DNA of 54,527 nt from an uncultured SAR86 cluster bacterium. GTDB lineage: Bacteria; Pseudomonadota; Gammaproteobacteria; Magnimaribacterales; AG-339-G14. Under the pieces are notes generated by a model that saw only the letters and a list, made by a program, of their open reading frames with translations, ran no database searches and had not been told where the DNA came from. Location: assembly GCA_902578495.1 (NCBI GenBank), contig CACHCY010000006.1:1-54527 (forward strand), written 5' to 3'. Positions 34,676 to 46,241 of this stretch are shown here, in pieces (position 1 is the first letter of the stretch; every line of letters starts with the position of its first letter). The position numbers and the translations under genes are program-made.

Positions 34676-35608
34676 TTAAATATTATTTTCCTCAATAAAT
34701 TTTTGAGCATCTAAAGCTGCCATGCATCCAAAACCTGCTGAAGTTATAGCTTGTCTGTAAACTGAATCTGCAACATCACCTGCTGCGAAAACTCCTGGCA
34801 CGGATGTGCCAGTAACATTTCCATTTAGACCAGTGTTGATGATTATGTATCCATCTTTCATATCTATTTGATCTTTAAAGATTTCAGTGTTTGGGTTGTG
34901 ACCTATGGCTATAAAAATTCCTTTAACTTGAATATCATCATAATTGCTAAGATTTAGATGAGTCACAACGTTGCCATCGCCTTTTATTTCTTTGATTTCA
35001 TTGTTCCAAACTATATTTATTTTTCCTTCGTTAGCTTTTTCAAAGATTCTATCTTGAAGAATTTTTTCTGCTCTTAAGGAATCTCTTCTGTGGATTAGAT
35101 ACACCTTTTTACATAAATTCGTTAAATACAATGCTTCTTCTGCAGCAGTATTTCCTCCCCCGACAACTGCAACTTCCTCATCCTTATAAAAAAACCCATC
35201 GCATGTAGCGCATGCACTTACACCTTTTCCTAAATACTTTTCTTCGGAGGAAAGACCTAGATATTTAGCTGATGCTCCGGTACTGATAATTAAGGATTTA
35301 CATGAATATTTATTCATTCCTTCCAGAGTTTTAATTTCACCGATTAAATCTACTTTTTCAATTTGGTCATTAACAATATTGACCCCGTATTTTTCAGCAT
35401 GATTTTGCATTCTAATCATCAAATCAGGGCCTTGAAGATCTTCATAGTCTCCTGGCCAATTTTCTACATCTGTAGTCGTAGTAAGCTGTCCGCCAACTTC
35501 AAATCCTGTTATTAGAGTTGGATTCAAGCCAGCACGAGCAGCATAAATACTTGCACTGTAACCTGCCGGCCCAGAACCTAATATTATTAATTTCTCAGTG
35601 TTATCCAT
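34676..35608 (-). CDS. trxB: Thioredoxin reductase
   Basis: The 310-residue flavoprotein has the FAD dinucleotide motif GSGPAG (11-16), the redox pair CATC at 133-136, the NADPH motif VVGGGNTA (148-155) and [10 protein letters not shown] near the C-terminus. It is a low-Mr TrxB, transferring electrons from NADPH to thioredoxin in the cytoplasm. The trxB-ftsK-lolA order is a conserved gammaproteobacterial arrangement; trxB is transcribed divergently from ftsK across 43 bases. Length (E. coli 321) is normal. Confidence 0.97.
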   Translation of the reverse strand: MDNTEKLIILGSGPAGYSASIYAARAGLNPTLITGFEVGGQLTTTTDVENWPGDYEDLQGPDLMIRMQNHAEKYGVNIVNDQIEKVDLIGEIKTLEGMNKYSCKSLIISTGASAKYLGLSSEEKYLGKGVSACATCDGFFYKDEEVAVVGGGNTAAEEALYLTNLCKKVYLIHRRDSLRAEKILQDRIFEKANEGKINIVWNNEIKEIKGDGNVVTHLNLSNYDDIQVKGIFIAIGHNPNTEIFKDQIDMKDGYIIINTGLNGNVTGTSVPGVFAAGDVADSVYRQAITSAGFGCMAALDAQKFIEENNI

Positions 35609-35651
35609 AATGATTTTCTATCTTTAAAAATGTTAAAATACTTAAAAACTA

Positions 35652-38001
35652 GTGAATAAACGCAAATCAAAAAAAAGATCTTTTAACGGATTCAATTCTA
35701 TATCTTTAAGCCCATCAATAAAAACTTACTTAATTGATGCTTTTATACTTTTTTTACTTCTAGTAGCTATTATAAGCACAATCGCACTGGCTTCATTTAC
35801 TAGAGAAGATGCTGCTTGGACAACTCAAAATATAGTTGGAGAAACTTCTTATCAAAATGCAATAGGAATGATAGGTGCTTGGATAAGCGATCTTCTCTAT
35901 TCTTTTTTTGGTGTTGTAGCATGGATAGTTCCTTCATTATTTTATTTAGTCACTTTTGCCTATCTATTTAACAAGGATACTAAAGAGGTAGTAACGCAAT
36001 CTTCATGGGTAAGATTCTTTGTTGCAATGCCATTTGGATTGGTGTTAATAGCTATTTCATCCAGTGCTCTTGTAGCAATACATTTCAACTTTGGAGAAAG
36101 TTACTTTCCTCAAGGCTCTGAAGGAATTTTAGGAAAAATTATCTCTTCTCCTTTAATTTTGTACTTAAATAAAGTTGGTGCATCTATCTTTGTATTATTT
36201 TTATTTCTTTTAGGCATAACAGCTTTTTTCAAAATAAATTGGAAAAATTTTGTTTCAAATTTTTTAGACTTTATCGTTAATTCATCCTTTTATATCAAAC
36301 AATCATCATTGTCTTTTAGAGAAAATCTTCAAGTTTTTCTAGAAAAAAGAAAAGAAAAAAATAGTAGGCAAAAATTTCTTGATGAACACAAAACTAAGAT
36401 TAAGGAGATGCCAGAACCTAAAATTGTTGAACCAGAGAAAAAAGTTGAAGAAGGAAAAAAGGTTCATAAAGAAAAACAACAAGAATTATTTAAAGATCCT
36501 GCTCCAGGCGATATGCCTAAGATTGGATTACTTGATGAAAAAGAAACACTAGGAAAAGAAATATCTTCAAAAGAAAAGTATGAGCTTGAAATCTTAAAGG
36601 AAGCATTGATCACCAAGCTGGCTGAATTCAAAATTACTGGACCCGAGGGTGAATATGCAGTTGTCAAAGAGACTATGCGAGGGCCTGTTGTGACAAGGTT
36701 TGAAGTCGAGCTACCAAAAGGAGTAAAAGTTTCTCAAGTTTCAAACTTGAATAAAGATTTAGCTAGATCTTTAGGTGTTGGAAGCATCAGAATTGTTGAA
36801 GTTATAGAAGGTAGGGAAACCATTGGTATCGAGGTTCCAAATTCAGAGAGAGAAAACGTTCTTCTAAGTGAGATAATTGCTTCTAAATTATTCGAAGATG
36901 CAAAAAGTTCCGTATCTTTGGCCTTTGGTAAAAATATTGAAGGTGTTCCAGTAGTTGAAGATCTTGCCGGACTTCCGCACATGCTTGTTGCTGGTACAAC
37001 AGGTTCCGGAAAATCTGTTGCTCTAAATTCAATGTTGATGAGCATTCTCTATAAAGCAACTCCTGAGCAAGTTAAATTTGTCCTTATTGATCCTAAAATG
37101 CTTGAACTGTCAGTTTATGAAGATTTACCTCATTTACTCTGTCCAGTTATAACCGATATGTCTGAAGCTGCAAACGGTCTTAGATGGTGCGTAAATGAAA
37201 TGGAAAAAAGATATCGATTAATGGCATCACTTTCCGTAAGAAATCTAAACGGTCTCAATTCTAAAATAAGAAAAGCCAGAGAAGTCGGAGAACCTTTAAC
37301 AGATCCTCTCTGGAAGAGAAATCCAGATAAAGAAGATGACAATCCGCCTGAATTAGAAGAATTACCTTTAATCGTAATCGCTGTGGATGAATTAGCTGAC
37401 CTTATGATGGTGGTTGGTAAAAAAGTAGAACATTTGATTGCGCGTCTTGCTCAGAAAGCTAGAGCAGCTGGTATTCATATGCTTTTAGCTACACAAAGAC
37501 CTTCTGTTGATGTAATCACCGGTTTAATTAAAGCAAACATCTCTGCAAGGATGGCTTTCAATGTTGCCTCATCAATGGATTCAAGGGTTGTCTTAGATCA
37601 AGTAGGTGCAGAGCAGCTGCTTGGAAAAGGAGATATGCTTTATATAGGTTCAGGCACCTCAATTCCTTTAAGAGTTCACGGTGCTTATGTAGGAGAGGAA
37701 GAAATCATTAGGGTGGTTGAGGATTGGAAAAACAGACAGTCAGTTAGCTATTTAGATGAAGTTACTAAATCACCAGAATCATCGGAAGGTCCAAACGGCG
37801 AGTCAGATGAAGAGAAAGATGAATTTTATGACCAGGCAGTTGCTTTTGTAATTGATTCTAGAAGAGCATCTATATCAGCTGTGCAAAGAAAATTCAGAAT
37901 TGGATATAACAGAGCAGCAAGATTAATTGAATCTATGGAAAACGCAGGAATTGTTAGTGAAATGAACTCTAGCGGGAATAGAGAAGTCTTATCTCAAAAA
38001 G

Positions 38002-38015
<14 letters not shown>
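35652..38015 (+). CDS. ftsK: DNA translocase FtsK
   Basis: The 787-residue protein has an N-terminal membrane domain of four helices (about 30-195), a charged linker (about 230-300), a RecA-like motor with Walker A GTTGSGKS (448-455) and Walker B LIVIAVDELADLM (about 573-585), and a C-terminal gamma winged helix (SRRASISAVQRKFRIGYNRAARLIESME). FtsK pumps chromosome DNA at the septum and activates XerCD recombination at dif. The linker is much shorter than in E. coli FtsK (1329 residues), as in SpoIIIE-like compact forms. Start is GTG at 35652. It overlaps lolA by 14 bases. Confidence 0.97.
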
Positions 38016-39815
<1,800 letters not shown>

Positions 39816-39912
39816 TATAAATAAAAAATTGATCCAATAAATTTTCTAAGTTGTAACATACCTAAGTTAATTTTAAATTAAGATTCTTCACTAAATAAAG
39901 GAGTTGATAAAC

Positions 39913-42900
39913 ATGATCCCCAATAATATTTTAAAATTAGTGGCTGTTGCTTTTTTAAGCAGTGTTCTTTTTTCTGTAGAAACTACCTCAGATTTTAAAG
40001 GTAAGGTTACAGATAACTTTGGGAACGCACTAAGTGACGCTGAAATTACCATAACAAATACTTCAACGAATAGATCCAGTTCTACCTCTGCGAATGACTC
40101 TGGTAACTTTGTTCTTTCAAATCTTCCAGTAGGAGGACCTTACACAGTTTTAGTCAGATCCTCTGCAGGATCTCAAAGATACACGGATGTATACCTTAAT
40201 TTAGGTCAAACCCTGTCTTTAAATGTAGTGTTGACTGATTTTGAACAATTAGTTGTTACCGGTGATCAAATTCTCGGTTCACAAGTCGCTTTGGGTCCAA
40301 GTAAAGTTTTTGATACTGCTGATCTTGATGCAGCTGTTGCTTACAACAGAGACATTAAAGAAGTTTTAGCTGAAGACCCAAGACTCTACGTCGATGTTAC
40401 TTCATCTGAAGCTTACAGCGGTCTGCAATGTAATGGTCAGAACCCTCGTTACAACTCTTTTTCTTTAGATGGAATTGCAATGAACGATGGTTTTGGTCTT
40501 AACAGTAACGGTTACCCAACAAACAGATTACCTTTTTCATACGACTCGATTCAGCAAGTATCAGCTGAATTCGCACCTTTTGATGTGAAATACGGTGGTT
40601 TTTCTGCTTGTGTAATTAATGCAGTTACCAAATCAGGAACTAATGAGATTACAGGAAGTGCCTATTATGAATATACCGATGACGGACTTCTTGGAACTAC
40701 AATTGAAGGCAATAAGGGACAGATGGTTCCGTTTGAAGAATCAAAAATTGGTTTCACCGTTGGTGGACCATTAGTTCAAGATAAAGCTTTTTTCTTTATC
40801 TCTGCTGAAAGATACGATGATGTTGATGTTGATCCATTCGGTCCTTTAGGATCTGGAGCTCCATCAGAACTAGGTTTTTTAAGAGCCTCCGATTACAACA
40901 GAATTATTGATATTGCTAAAAATAAATATGGCTTTGATCCAGGAGGAATCGGTGGAGCATTAGATAGTTATGATAATAAATTTCTAGCTAGGTTTGATGT
41001 GGAAGCTGATGATAACAACTCTTTATCCGTAACCTTTAATTACAACGATGGTTTTAATAACCAAGCTTCTGATTCATCTCCTGGCGAATTTGAATTTAAC
41101 AAACACTTCTATGAAAGGGGTCATGAAATGATGGCCTTAAACCTAGAACTTTTTTCTCAGATTACTGATAGCTTAGATAGCAAATTAAGAGTTGGTTACA
41201 GAGATGTTGATAACACACAGATCGGTATTGGAGGTCCTTTTGGAGATTTCCAAATTGATGTTGTAAATCCTGATAATAACGAAGAAGGTACTGTTTATCT
41301 TGGAGGAACTGACGACTCCAGACAGGCCAATAAAATGGATTATTCTACAACTGTTATCCAATATTCTCTAAATCAATTAGTTGGCAGTCATTTGATTACC
41401 TATGGTCTAGAAATTGAAGATACTGATATCTTTAATTTATTTATGCAACACTCTCTTAACGGTGAGTGGGATTTCTACGGCGGCATAGATGATTTTGATA
41501 ATGGCCTTGCAAGAGTATATTTTGGAAATACTCCTTCCTTAGATGAATCAAAAGCAGCTGCAGACTGGGGTTATGGAGTTACAACTTTGTATGTTCAAGA
41601 TGAAATTCAAGCATCCGACAGTGTTGAGGTAGTTGTTGGTTTGAGATACGACACTTACTCAGTAAGTGGACAACCAGCTGAAAATGCAACCTTTAAGGCA
41701 GCTCATGGGTATTCAAATACGATTACTCACGATGGTGCTGATGCCTTAATGTTCAGGTTAGGTTTCAACTGGGATATTGATGGCGACTCAACTTTATATG
41801 GTGGATACGGAGGTTTCTCCGGAGGTAATCCAAACGTTTGGTATTCAAACATGTTCTCAAACGACGGTGTAACTGCGATCCAAACAAATGCAAGAAACTT
41901 AGAAATTTTTGATATACCAATGTGTAACAGTGATACTGGAGCTCCTTCTGATGCAGGTCCAGGTTTTGCTGTTCCTTGTGAATTAGTAGAAAAAGTTCAA
42001 AGCGGAAGTGCAGATAGTGATACCAATACGACCGATGCTAATTTTGAAGTACCAATTGTCCATAAACTTGCTTTAGGATTTAATTCAAGCTTTGGAGTAG
42101 AAGACTTACTTTTCAATGCAGATATTATCTACACTGAGGTTGAAAATCCTGCCATTATCAGAGATGTAAACAACGTTCCAACAGGGGAAACTGATTTTAC
42201 AGGCAGACCTCTATATAGCTGTGCTGGAGGAAATAAAAGAGATTCATTCACATGTTTCGGTCCTTTTGATTTTCAATTAACTAATTCACAGCTTAAACCT
42301 GAAGGATTAACCTATTCAGCTTCACTAAGCAAACTTTGGAGAGAGCACGATGTCAGAATGTCGATAGGTTATGCTAATACTTCAATGGAAGACGTCAGTC
42401 CAATGACTTCTAGTGTTGCCTATTCAAACTACACAGGTGTTGCTGTTACTGATAGAAACAATCCTGCTTTAGGTAATTCTAATCACACCATTCCTGAGAG
42501 AGTTACTGCATCGTTGAGATATTCACCAGTTACTATTGAGGGTGGTTATAGATTGAAAGTTTCTTTATTCTTAAACCATTTCCAAAGTAGATCTTATTCT
42601 TATATTTACGATGGAGAGGTCCATGGACAAACTCCGGCGTTCACTGATCAAAGTTTGTTATATGTTCCGGTTAATGCAGCAGATCCAAACGTTGTGTTTG
42701 ATGGAATAGATCCTGCAGCTTTCTTTGCATTAACTGATGCTGCTGGATGCCCAAGAGGACAATACTGTCCTAGAAACTCAATTGATGGATCTTGGAACAC
42801 CATGGTTAACATGAAAGTTGCTCAAGAATTCCCTGGTTTTGTAGCTGGTCATGAAGCAGAGCTGTACATGGTAATCAAAAACCTAGGAAACCTTCTGGAT

Positions 42901-43080
42901 TCTAATTACGGAGTGTTCAGAGAGCCAGGTTTTCCTCTCATGCAGAGAGTTGCAAGGATGAGTGAAATTGACGATGATGGCAGATATGTCTATGACAGAC
43001 TATATTCTCCAAGAGGTTCAAGTATTTCTCCTCGAGGAAGTGTATACGAAGTCAAGTTTGGTTTTTACTATAGATTCTAA
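39913..43080 (+). CDS. TonB-dependent receptor, Oar-like, with N-terminal carboxypeptidase-like domain
   Basis: I start at ATG 39913 (GGAG 9 bases upstream); a TTG at 39904 adds three residues. The 1055-residue protein has a signal peptide, a CarboxypepD_reg-like fold (FKGKVTDNFGNALSDAEITI, about 20-100), a plug (about 105-240) with a Cys pair in SGLQCNGQNPR and GGFSACVINAVTKSGT, and a long beta-barrel ending in aromatic FGFYYRF. This Oar-type architecture is common in marine gammaproteobacteria for uptake of large organic substrates; the ligand is unknown. A terminator follows the stop. Confidence 0.93.
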   Translation: MIPNNILKLVAVAFLSSVLFSVETTSDFKGKVTDNFGNALSDAEITITNTSTNRSSSTSANDSGNFVLSNLPVGGPYTVLVRSSAGSQRYTDVYLNLGQTLSLNVVLTDFEQLVVTGDQILGSQVALGPSKVFDTADLDAAVAYNRDIKEVLAEDPRLYVDVTSSEAYSGLQCNGQNPRYNSFSLDGIAMNDGFGLNSNGYPTNRLPFSYDSIQQVSAEFAPFDVKYGGFSACVINAVTKSGTNEITGSAYYEYTDDGLLGTTIEGNKGQMVPFEESKIGFTVGGPLVQDKAFFFISAERYDDVDVDPFGPLGSGAPSELGFLRASDYNRIIDIAKNKYGFDPGGIGGALDSYDNKFLARFDVEADDNNSLSVTFNYNDGFNNQASDSSPGEFEFNKHFYERGHEMMALNLELFSQITDSLDSKLRVGYRDVDNTQIGIGGPFGDFQIDVVNPDNNEEGTVYLGGTDDSRQANKMDYSTTVIQYSLNQLVGSHLITYGLEIEDTDIFNLFMQHSLNGEWDFYGGIDDFDNGLARVYFGNTPSLDESKAAADWGYGVTTLYVQDEIQASDSVEVVVGLRYDTYSVSGQPAENATFKAAHGYSNTITHDGADALMFRLGFNWDIDGDSTLYGGYGGFSGGNPNVWYSNMFSNDGVTAIQTNARNLEIFDIPMCNSDTGAPSDAGPGFAVPCELVEKVQSGSADSDTNTTDANFEVPIVHKLALGFNSSFGVEDLLFNADIIYTEVENPAIIRDVNNVPTGETDFTGRPLYSCAGGNKRDSFTCFGPFDFQLTNSQLKPEGLTYSASLSKLWREHDVRMSIGYANTSMEDVSPMTSSVAYSNYTGVAVTDRNNPALGNSNHTIPERVTASLRYSPVTIEGGYRLKVSLFLNHFQSRSYSYIYDGEVHGQTPAFTDQSLLYVPVNAADPNVVFDGIDPAAFFALTDAAGCPRGQYCPRNSIDGSWNTMVNMKVAQEFPGFVAGHEAELYMVIKNLGNLLDSNYGVFREPGFPLMQRVARMSEIDDDGRYVYDRLYSPRGSSISPRGSVYEVKFGFYYRF

Positions 43081-43091
43081 GAGAGAAAAAA

Positions 43092-44081
43092 CTACAAAAA
43101 CGCCGCTTTTGCGGCGTTTTTTGTATTAAGGAGACTTGAAAACTTAAGACAGGCATTGTTTTGTTGAATAGAGACATAAGAAAAATAATTAGCTACGTTA
43201 CCTGCATATTGGATATCCTCTGTTTCCATGTAACTGCCAATAAAAGCGCCCAAAAAAGTATCACCAGCTCCATTTAATGATGTTACTTCTGCAGGGATGG
43301 CCTTGGACACATATTCAATACCTTTATGAAGAATCAGTGAACCTAAACTGCCTTTGGTAATAATGTATATCTTGTTATTTTTTCTAGATGCGGAAATCAG
43401 ACTAGAATTCATAGCTTGTTCTAGGTATTTCATCTCATCTTCATTCCCAGCAATAATTTTTATTTGGTCTGAATGTTTCTTAATAAAATCCATGTGTTTT
43501 TTCATGACGCTTATATCTGAAAGGCTCAAAATTAAACCTTTATTTGATGATAAAAGATGACTGATTGTTTTTTTGTTGATAACTGAATTAAGAGAATAAA
43601 GATCTGAAAAAATATAATCAAAATCCTCTGTTTCAGTAAAATTAGCTAGAGTAAGTTGACCGCTTGCTCCAGGACAAGCTGCCATTGTTCTTTCTTTATC
43701 TGGAGTTAAAAATATCAAGCAGCAGCCTGTATTCTGAGGATCAACATTTAAGAAAGTCTTTATTGGGTAAGTATTCATAATATCTATCAGAAATTTTGAA
43801 TTACTATCTTTGCCAACTGAGCCCAAAAAAAGATTATTTATTTTATAGATAGATGAGGTAGCTGCAGTAGTAAAAATTGATCCACCGAGGTATTGATTAG
43901 TGATTTGAGATTTATATTTAGAAAGGTAAAAAGCTAATTCATCTGAATTAATTTCAATAGCTCTACTTTTTTGAATTGGTATCTCAGATAGTTGTTTGTC
44001 TGATATAGATATTTCGATATCAACTAAAACATTTCCAACATTCAAGATTGAAACATTTTTGTTGCTATAATCTTCGGACAT
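43092..44081 (-). CDS. PfkB-family sugar/nucleoside kinase (adenosine kinase-like)
   Basis: The 329-residue kinase has the N-terminal GNVLVD, GGSIFTTAA (GGSAANT variant), TPDKERTMAACPGASGQLT and the catalytic GAGDTFLGAF near the C-terminus. The pattern and the CNT transporter two genes away favour a nucleoside kinase of the adenosine-kinase branch, over ribokinase or fructokinase. Its ATG is one base from the start of the divergent dioxygenase gene, and its last codons (NAAKAAFL) encode the terminator hairpin of the TonB receptor gene. Substrate needs biochemistry. Confidence 0.82.
   Translation of the reverse strand: MSEDYSNKNVSILNVGNVLVDIEISISDKQLSEIPIQKSRAIEINSDELAFYLSKYKSQITNQYLGGSIFTTAATSSIYKINNLFLGSVGKDSNSKFLIDIMNTYPIKTFLNVDPQNTGCCLIFLTPDKERTMAACPGASGQLTLANFTETEDFDYIFSDLYSLNSVINKKTISHLLSSNKGLILSLSDISVMKKHMDFIKKHSDQIKIIAGNEDEMKYLEQAMNSSLISASRKNNKIYIITKGSLGSLILHKGIEYVSKAIPAEVTSLNGAGDTFLGAFIGSYMETEDIQYAGNVANYFSYVSIQQNNACLKFSSLLNTKNAAKAAFL
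43096..43122. terminator. Rho-independent terminator inside the 3' coding end of the opposing gene
   Basis: The repeat AAAAACGCCGC (43096-43106) / GCGGCGTTTTT (43111-43121) with TTTT loop and a T-run sits 15 bases after the TonB receptor stop. It overlaps codons of the convergent kinase gene, whose TAG is at 43092-43094, and encodes its C-terminal residues NAAKAAFL on the other strand. Confidence 0.92.
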
Positions 44082-44082
44082 T

Positions 44083-44994
44083 ATGATTTCAAGTAAAGAA
44101 AGTATTCCTCATCTAGATTTTGACTTGTTCAATAAGGATAAAACATCTCTCGCAAAAGATACCATAAATGCATTTCATGATTATGGTTTTTGTGTATTTT
44201 TTAATCACACTATTGATAAAGATTTAATTACGAATTGTTTAAGTATGTATCAGGAGTTTTTTAATTACCCTGATAATGTAAAAGAGTCATTTATAGTTCC
44301 AGACATTGGAGGTGCTAGAGGGTTTACTAAATTCAAAACTGAAACTGCCAAAAATTATGATTCCCCAGATCTAAAGGAATTTTGGCATGTCGGGAGAGAT
44401 AATTTAGATAACCCAAAAAATATATGGATCGAGGACTTAAAAAATCATAAAAAACTTTCTTTAGATTTATATAATCAGTTTGATTCATTAGGTCGAGATA
44501 TTATGGAACTCATAGGAATTGGCTTAGGTTTAGAAAGTAATTTTTTTAATGAGATCATTGAAAACGGTAATAGTATTATGAGAGTAATCAATTACCCTAA
44601 AATTGAAAACTTTAACACTGATTCTTTAAGAGCATCTCCTCATGAGGATATTAACTTCATAACTCTTTTAATTGGTGGACATCAACCTGGACTTGAAGTG
44701 CTTAATGGAGATAAGTGGCTCAAAGCAGATTTCTCAAGGGATGAGATAGTAGTTAACGTAGGAGATATGCTGCAAAGATATACCAATAAATATCTTGTCT
44801 CAGCAACCCATAGAGTAACAAATGGAGAAGAGATGAATGCTCAAAGAATATCTATCCCATTTTTTCTTCATCCAAGATCCAATTTTCTAATAAAACCTCT
44901 TGAATCTTTGCTTGGTAGTCATAATTACTTTCCAGACCCGATAACAGCTGATGATTACTTAAATCAAAGATTGGCTGAGATTAAATTGAAATAA
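44083..44994 (+). CDS. 2-oxoglutarate/Fe(II) dioxygenase, IPNS-like
   Basis: The 303-residue protein has the iron triad His187, Asp189 (PHEDINFITLL) and His243 (ATHRV), and Arg255/Ser257 (RISIPFF) for 2-oxoglutarate binding. The N-terminal half (DTINAFHDYGFCVFFNHTID) matches isopenicillin-N-synthase-like non-heme oxygenases. Relatives hydroxylate or desaturate small molecules; in bacteria many act on nucleosides, gibberellin-like or ethylene substrates, and the substrate here is unknown. Its ATG is 1 base from that of the divergent kinase gene, and the nucleoside transporter follows after 2 bases. Confidence 0.88.
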   Translation: MISSKESIPHLDFDLFNKDKTSLAKDTINAFHDYGFCVFFNHTIDKDLITNCLSMYQEFFNYPDNVKESFIVPDIGGARGFTKFKTETAKNYDSPDLKEFWHVGRDNLDNPKNIWIEDLKNHKKLSLDLYNQFDSLGRDIMELIGIGLGLESNFFNEIIENGNSIMRVINYPKIENFNTDSLRASPHEDINFITLLIGGHQPGLEVLNGDKWLKADFSRDEIVVNVGDMLQRYTNKYLVSATHRVTNGEEMNAQRISIPFFLHPRSNFLIKPLESLLGSHNYFPDPITADDYLNQRLAEIKLK

Positions 44995-44996
44995 AA

Positions 44997-46238
44997 ATGA
45001 TTATTCAATCACTTATAGGAATTGTTGCATTAATTTTGATTGCTATTCCGTTCAGTGAATCAATACAAAAAATAAAAGTTAAATTCATAATTTATGCTTT
45101 ATTAATTCAAACATCTTTAGCCTTTATCCTTCTGGAAATTCCTTTCATATCCTCCTTTTTTGATGTGATGAGTATGGCTGTAGAGTCTTTAAGATTATCA
45201 GCAATAGAGGGAAGCTCTTTTGTTTTTGGTTATCTGGGAGGAGGGGACGCACCATTTGAAGTTTCGAATAATCAGAATTTACCAATCTTCGCATTTACTT
45301 TCTTGCCAATGTTAATCTTCTTATCAGCTCTTTCTGCGTTGTTGTGGCACTGGAAAATATTACCTTTCCTGATAAAGCTATTAGCAAAATTATTTGAGAA
45401 GCCTTTAAATGCAAAAGGACCCATTGGGCTAGCTGCTACAGCTAATATATTTTTAGGGCAATTAGAGGCTCCATTATTGATTAAGCCTTATTTAAATAAA
45501 ATGAATCAGAGAGATTTACTAATTATTATGACTGTCGGTATGTCGACCATTGCTGGAAGCGTTATGGTTTTATACATTACTTGGTTAGATGATAAATTTT
45601 CTGGTGTCATTGGTCATTTTTTAACTGCATCTATTTTATCCGTTCCTGCAGCAATAATGTTTTCAAACATATTGATTCCCTCTGCTCAAACTGAATTAAA
45701 AACTACAAAAGAAGATTTGAAAATGTATGAGAGTTCAATGGATGCTATTAGCGTTGGCACAAAAGATGGATTAAATATGTTCCTATCTGTGATTGCCTCT
45801 CTTATAGTTTTTTTAAGCTTGGTAGCTTTGGCAGATTTTATTCTAGGCATCTTTCCAAACGTATATGGTGAGCCTATATCTCTTCAAAGGATAGCAGCAT
45901 TTATTTTTGCTCCTATTGCATGGTTAATGGGAATCCCTTTTGCTGAAATTATTCCTGCTGGAAACCTTCTTGGCACAAAAACAATTTTTAACGAACTAAT
46001 TGCTTTCAATGATTTGAGAGATTTAGATACAAATATATTAAGCGAAAGAAGTCAGTTAATTATGCTTTACGGAATCTGTGGTTTTGCAAATATATCCAGT
46101 GTTGGAATTCTTCTTGGAGGTCTTTCAGCAATTTGTCCAGACATTAGAGGTACGTTATTAAAAATTGCTTTCAGAGCACTTTTTGCTGCTACACTTGCCT
46201 CTTGCTTAACCGGAACAGTTGTCAGTCTTTTTATATAA
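44997..46238 (+). CDS. Concentrative nucleoside transporter (NupC/CNT family)
   Basis: The 413-residue protein has multiple membrane helices and CNT signatures: SAIEGSSFVFGYLGGG (about 75-90), LAATANIFLGQLEAPLLIKPYL (142-163) with the QLEAPLLI nucleoside-site helix, MTVGMSTIAGSVMVLY (178-193) and CGFANISSVGILLGGLSAI near the C-terminus. CNT proteins import nucleosides with sodium or protons across the inner membrane. Together with the kinase gene on the other strand and thymidine kinase at 51537 this supports nucleoside salvage. Sohb follows after 3 bases. Confidence 0.93.
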   Translation: MIIQSLIGIVALILIAIPFSESIQKIKVKFIIYALLIQTSLAFILLEIPFISSFFDVMSMAVESLRLSAIEGSSFVFGYLGGGDAPFEVSNNQNLPIFAFTFLPMLIFLSALSALLWHWKILPFLIKLLAKLFEKPLNAKGPIGLAATANIFLGQLEAPLLIKPYLNKMNQRDLLIIMTVGMSTIAGSVMVLYITWLDDKFSGVIGHFLTASILSVPAAIMFSNILIPSAQTELKTTKEDLKMYESSMDAISVGTKDGLNMFLSVIASLIVFLSLVALADFILGIFPNVYGEPISLQRIAAFIFAPIAWLMGIPFAEIIPAGNLLGTKTIFNELIAFNDLRDLDTNILSERSQLIMLYGICGFANISSVGILLGGLSAICPDIRGTLLKIAFRALFAATLASCLTGTVVSLFI

Positions 46239-46241
46239 ATT

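Noticed and set aside
36734..37045. 103-residue minus-strand ORF within ftsK
   Set aside because: Shadow of the conserved FtsK motor frame, with no ribosome site or homology.
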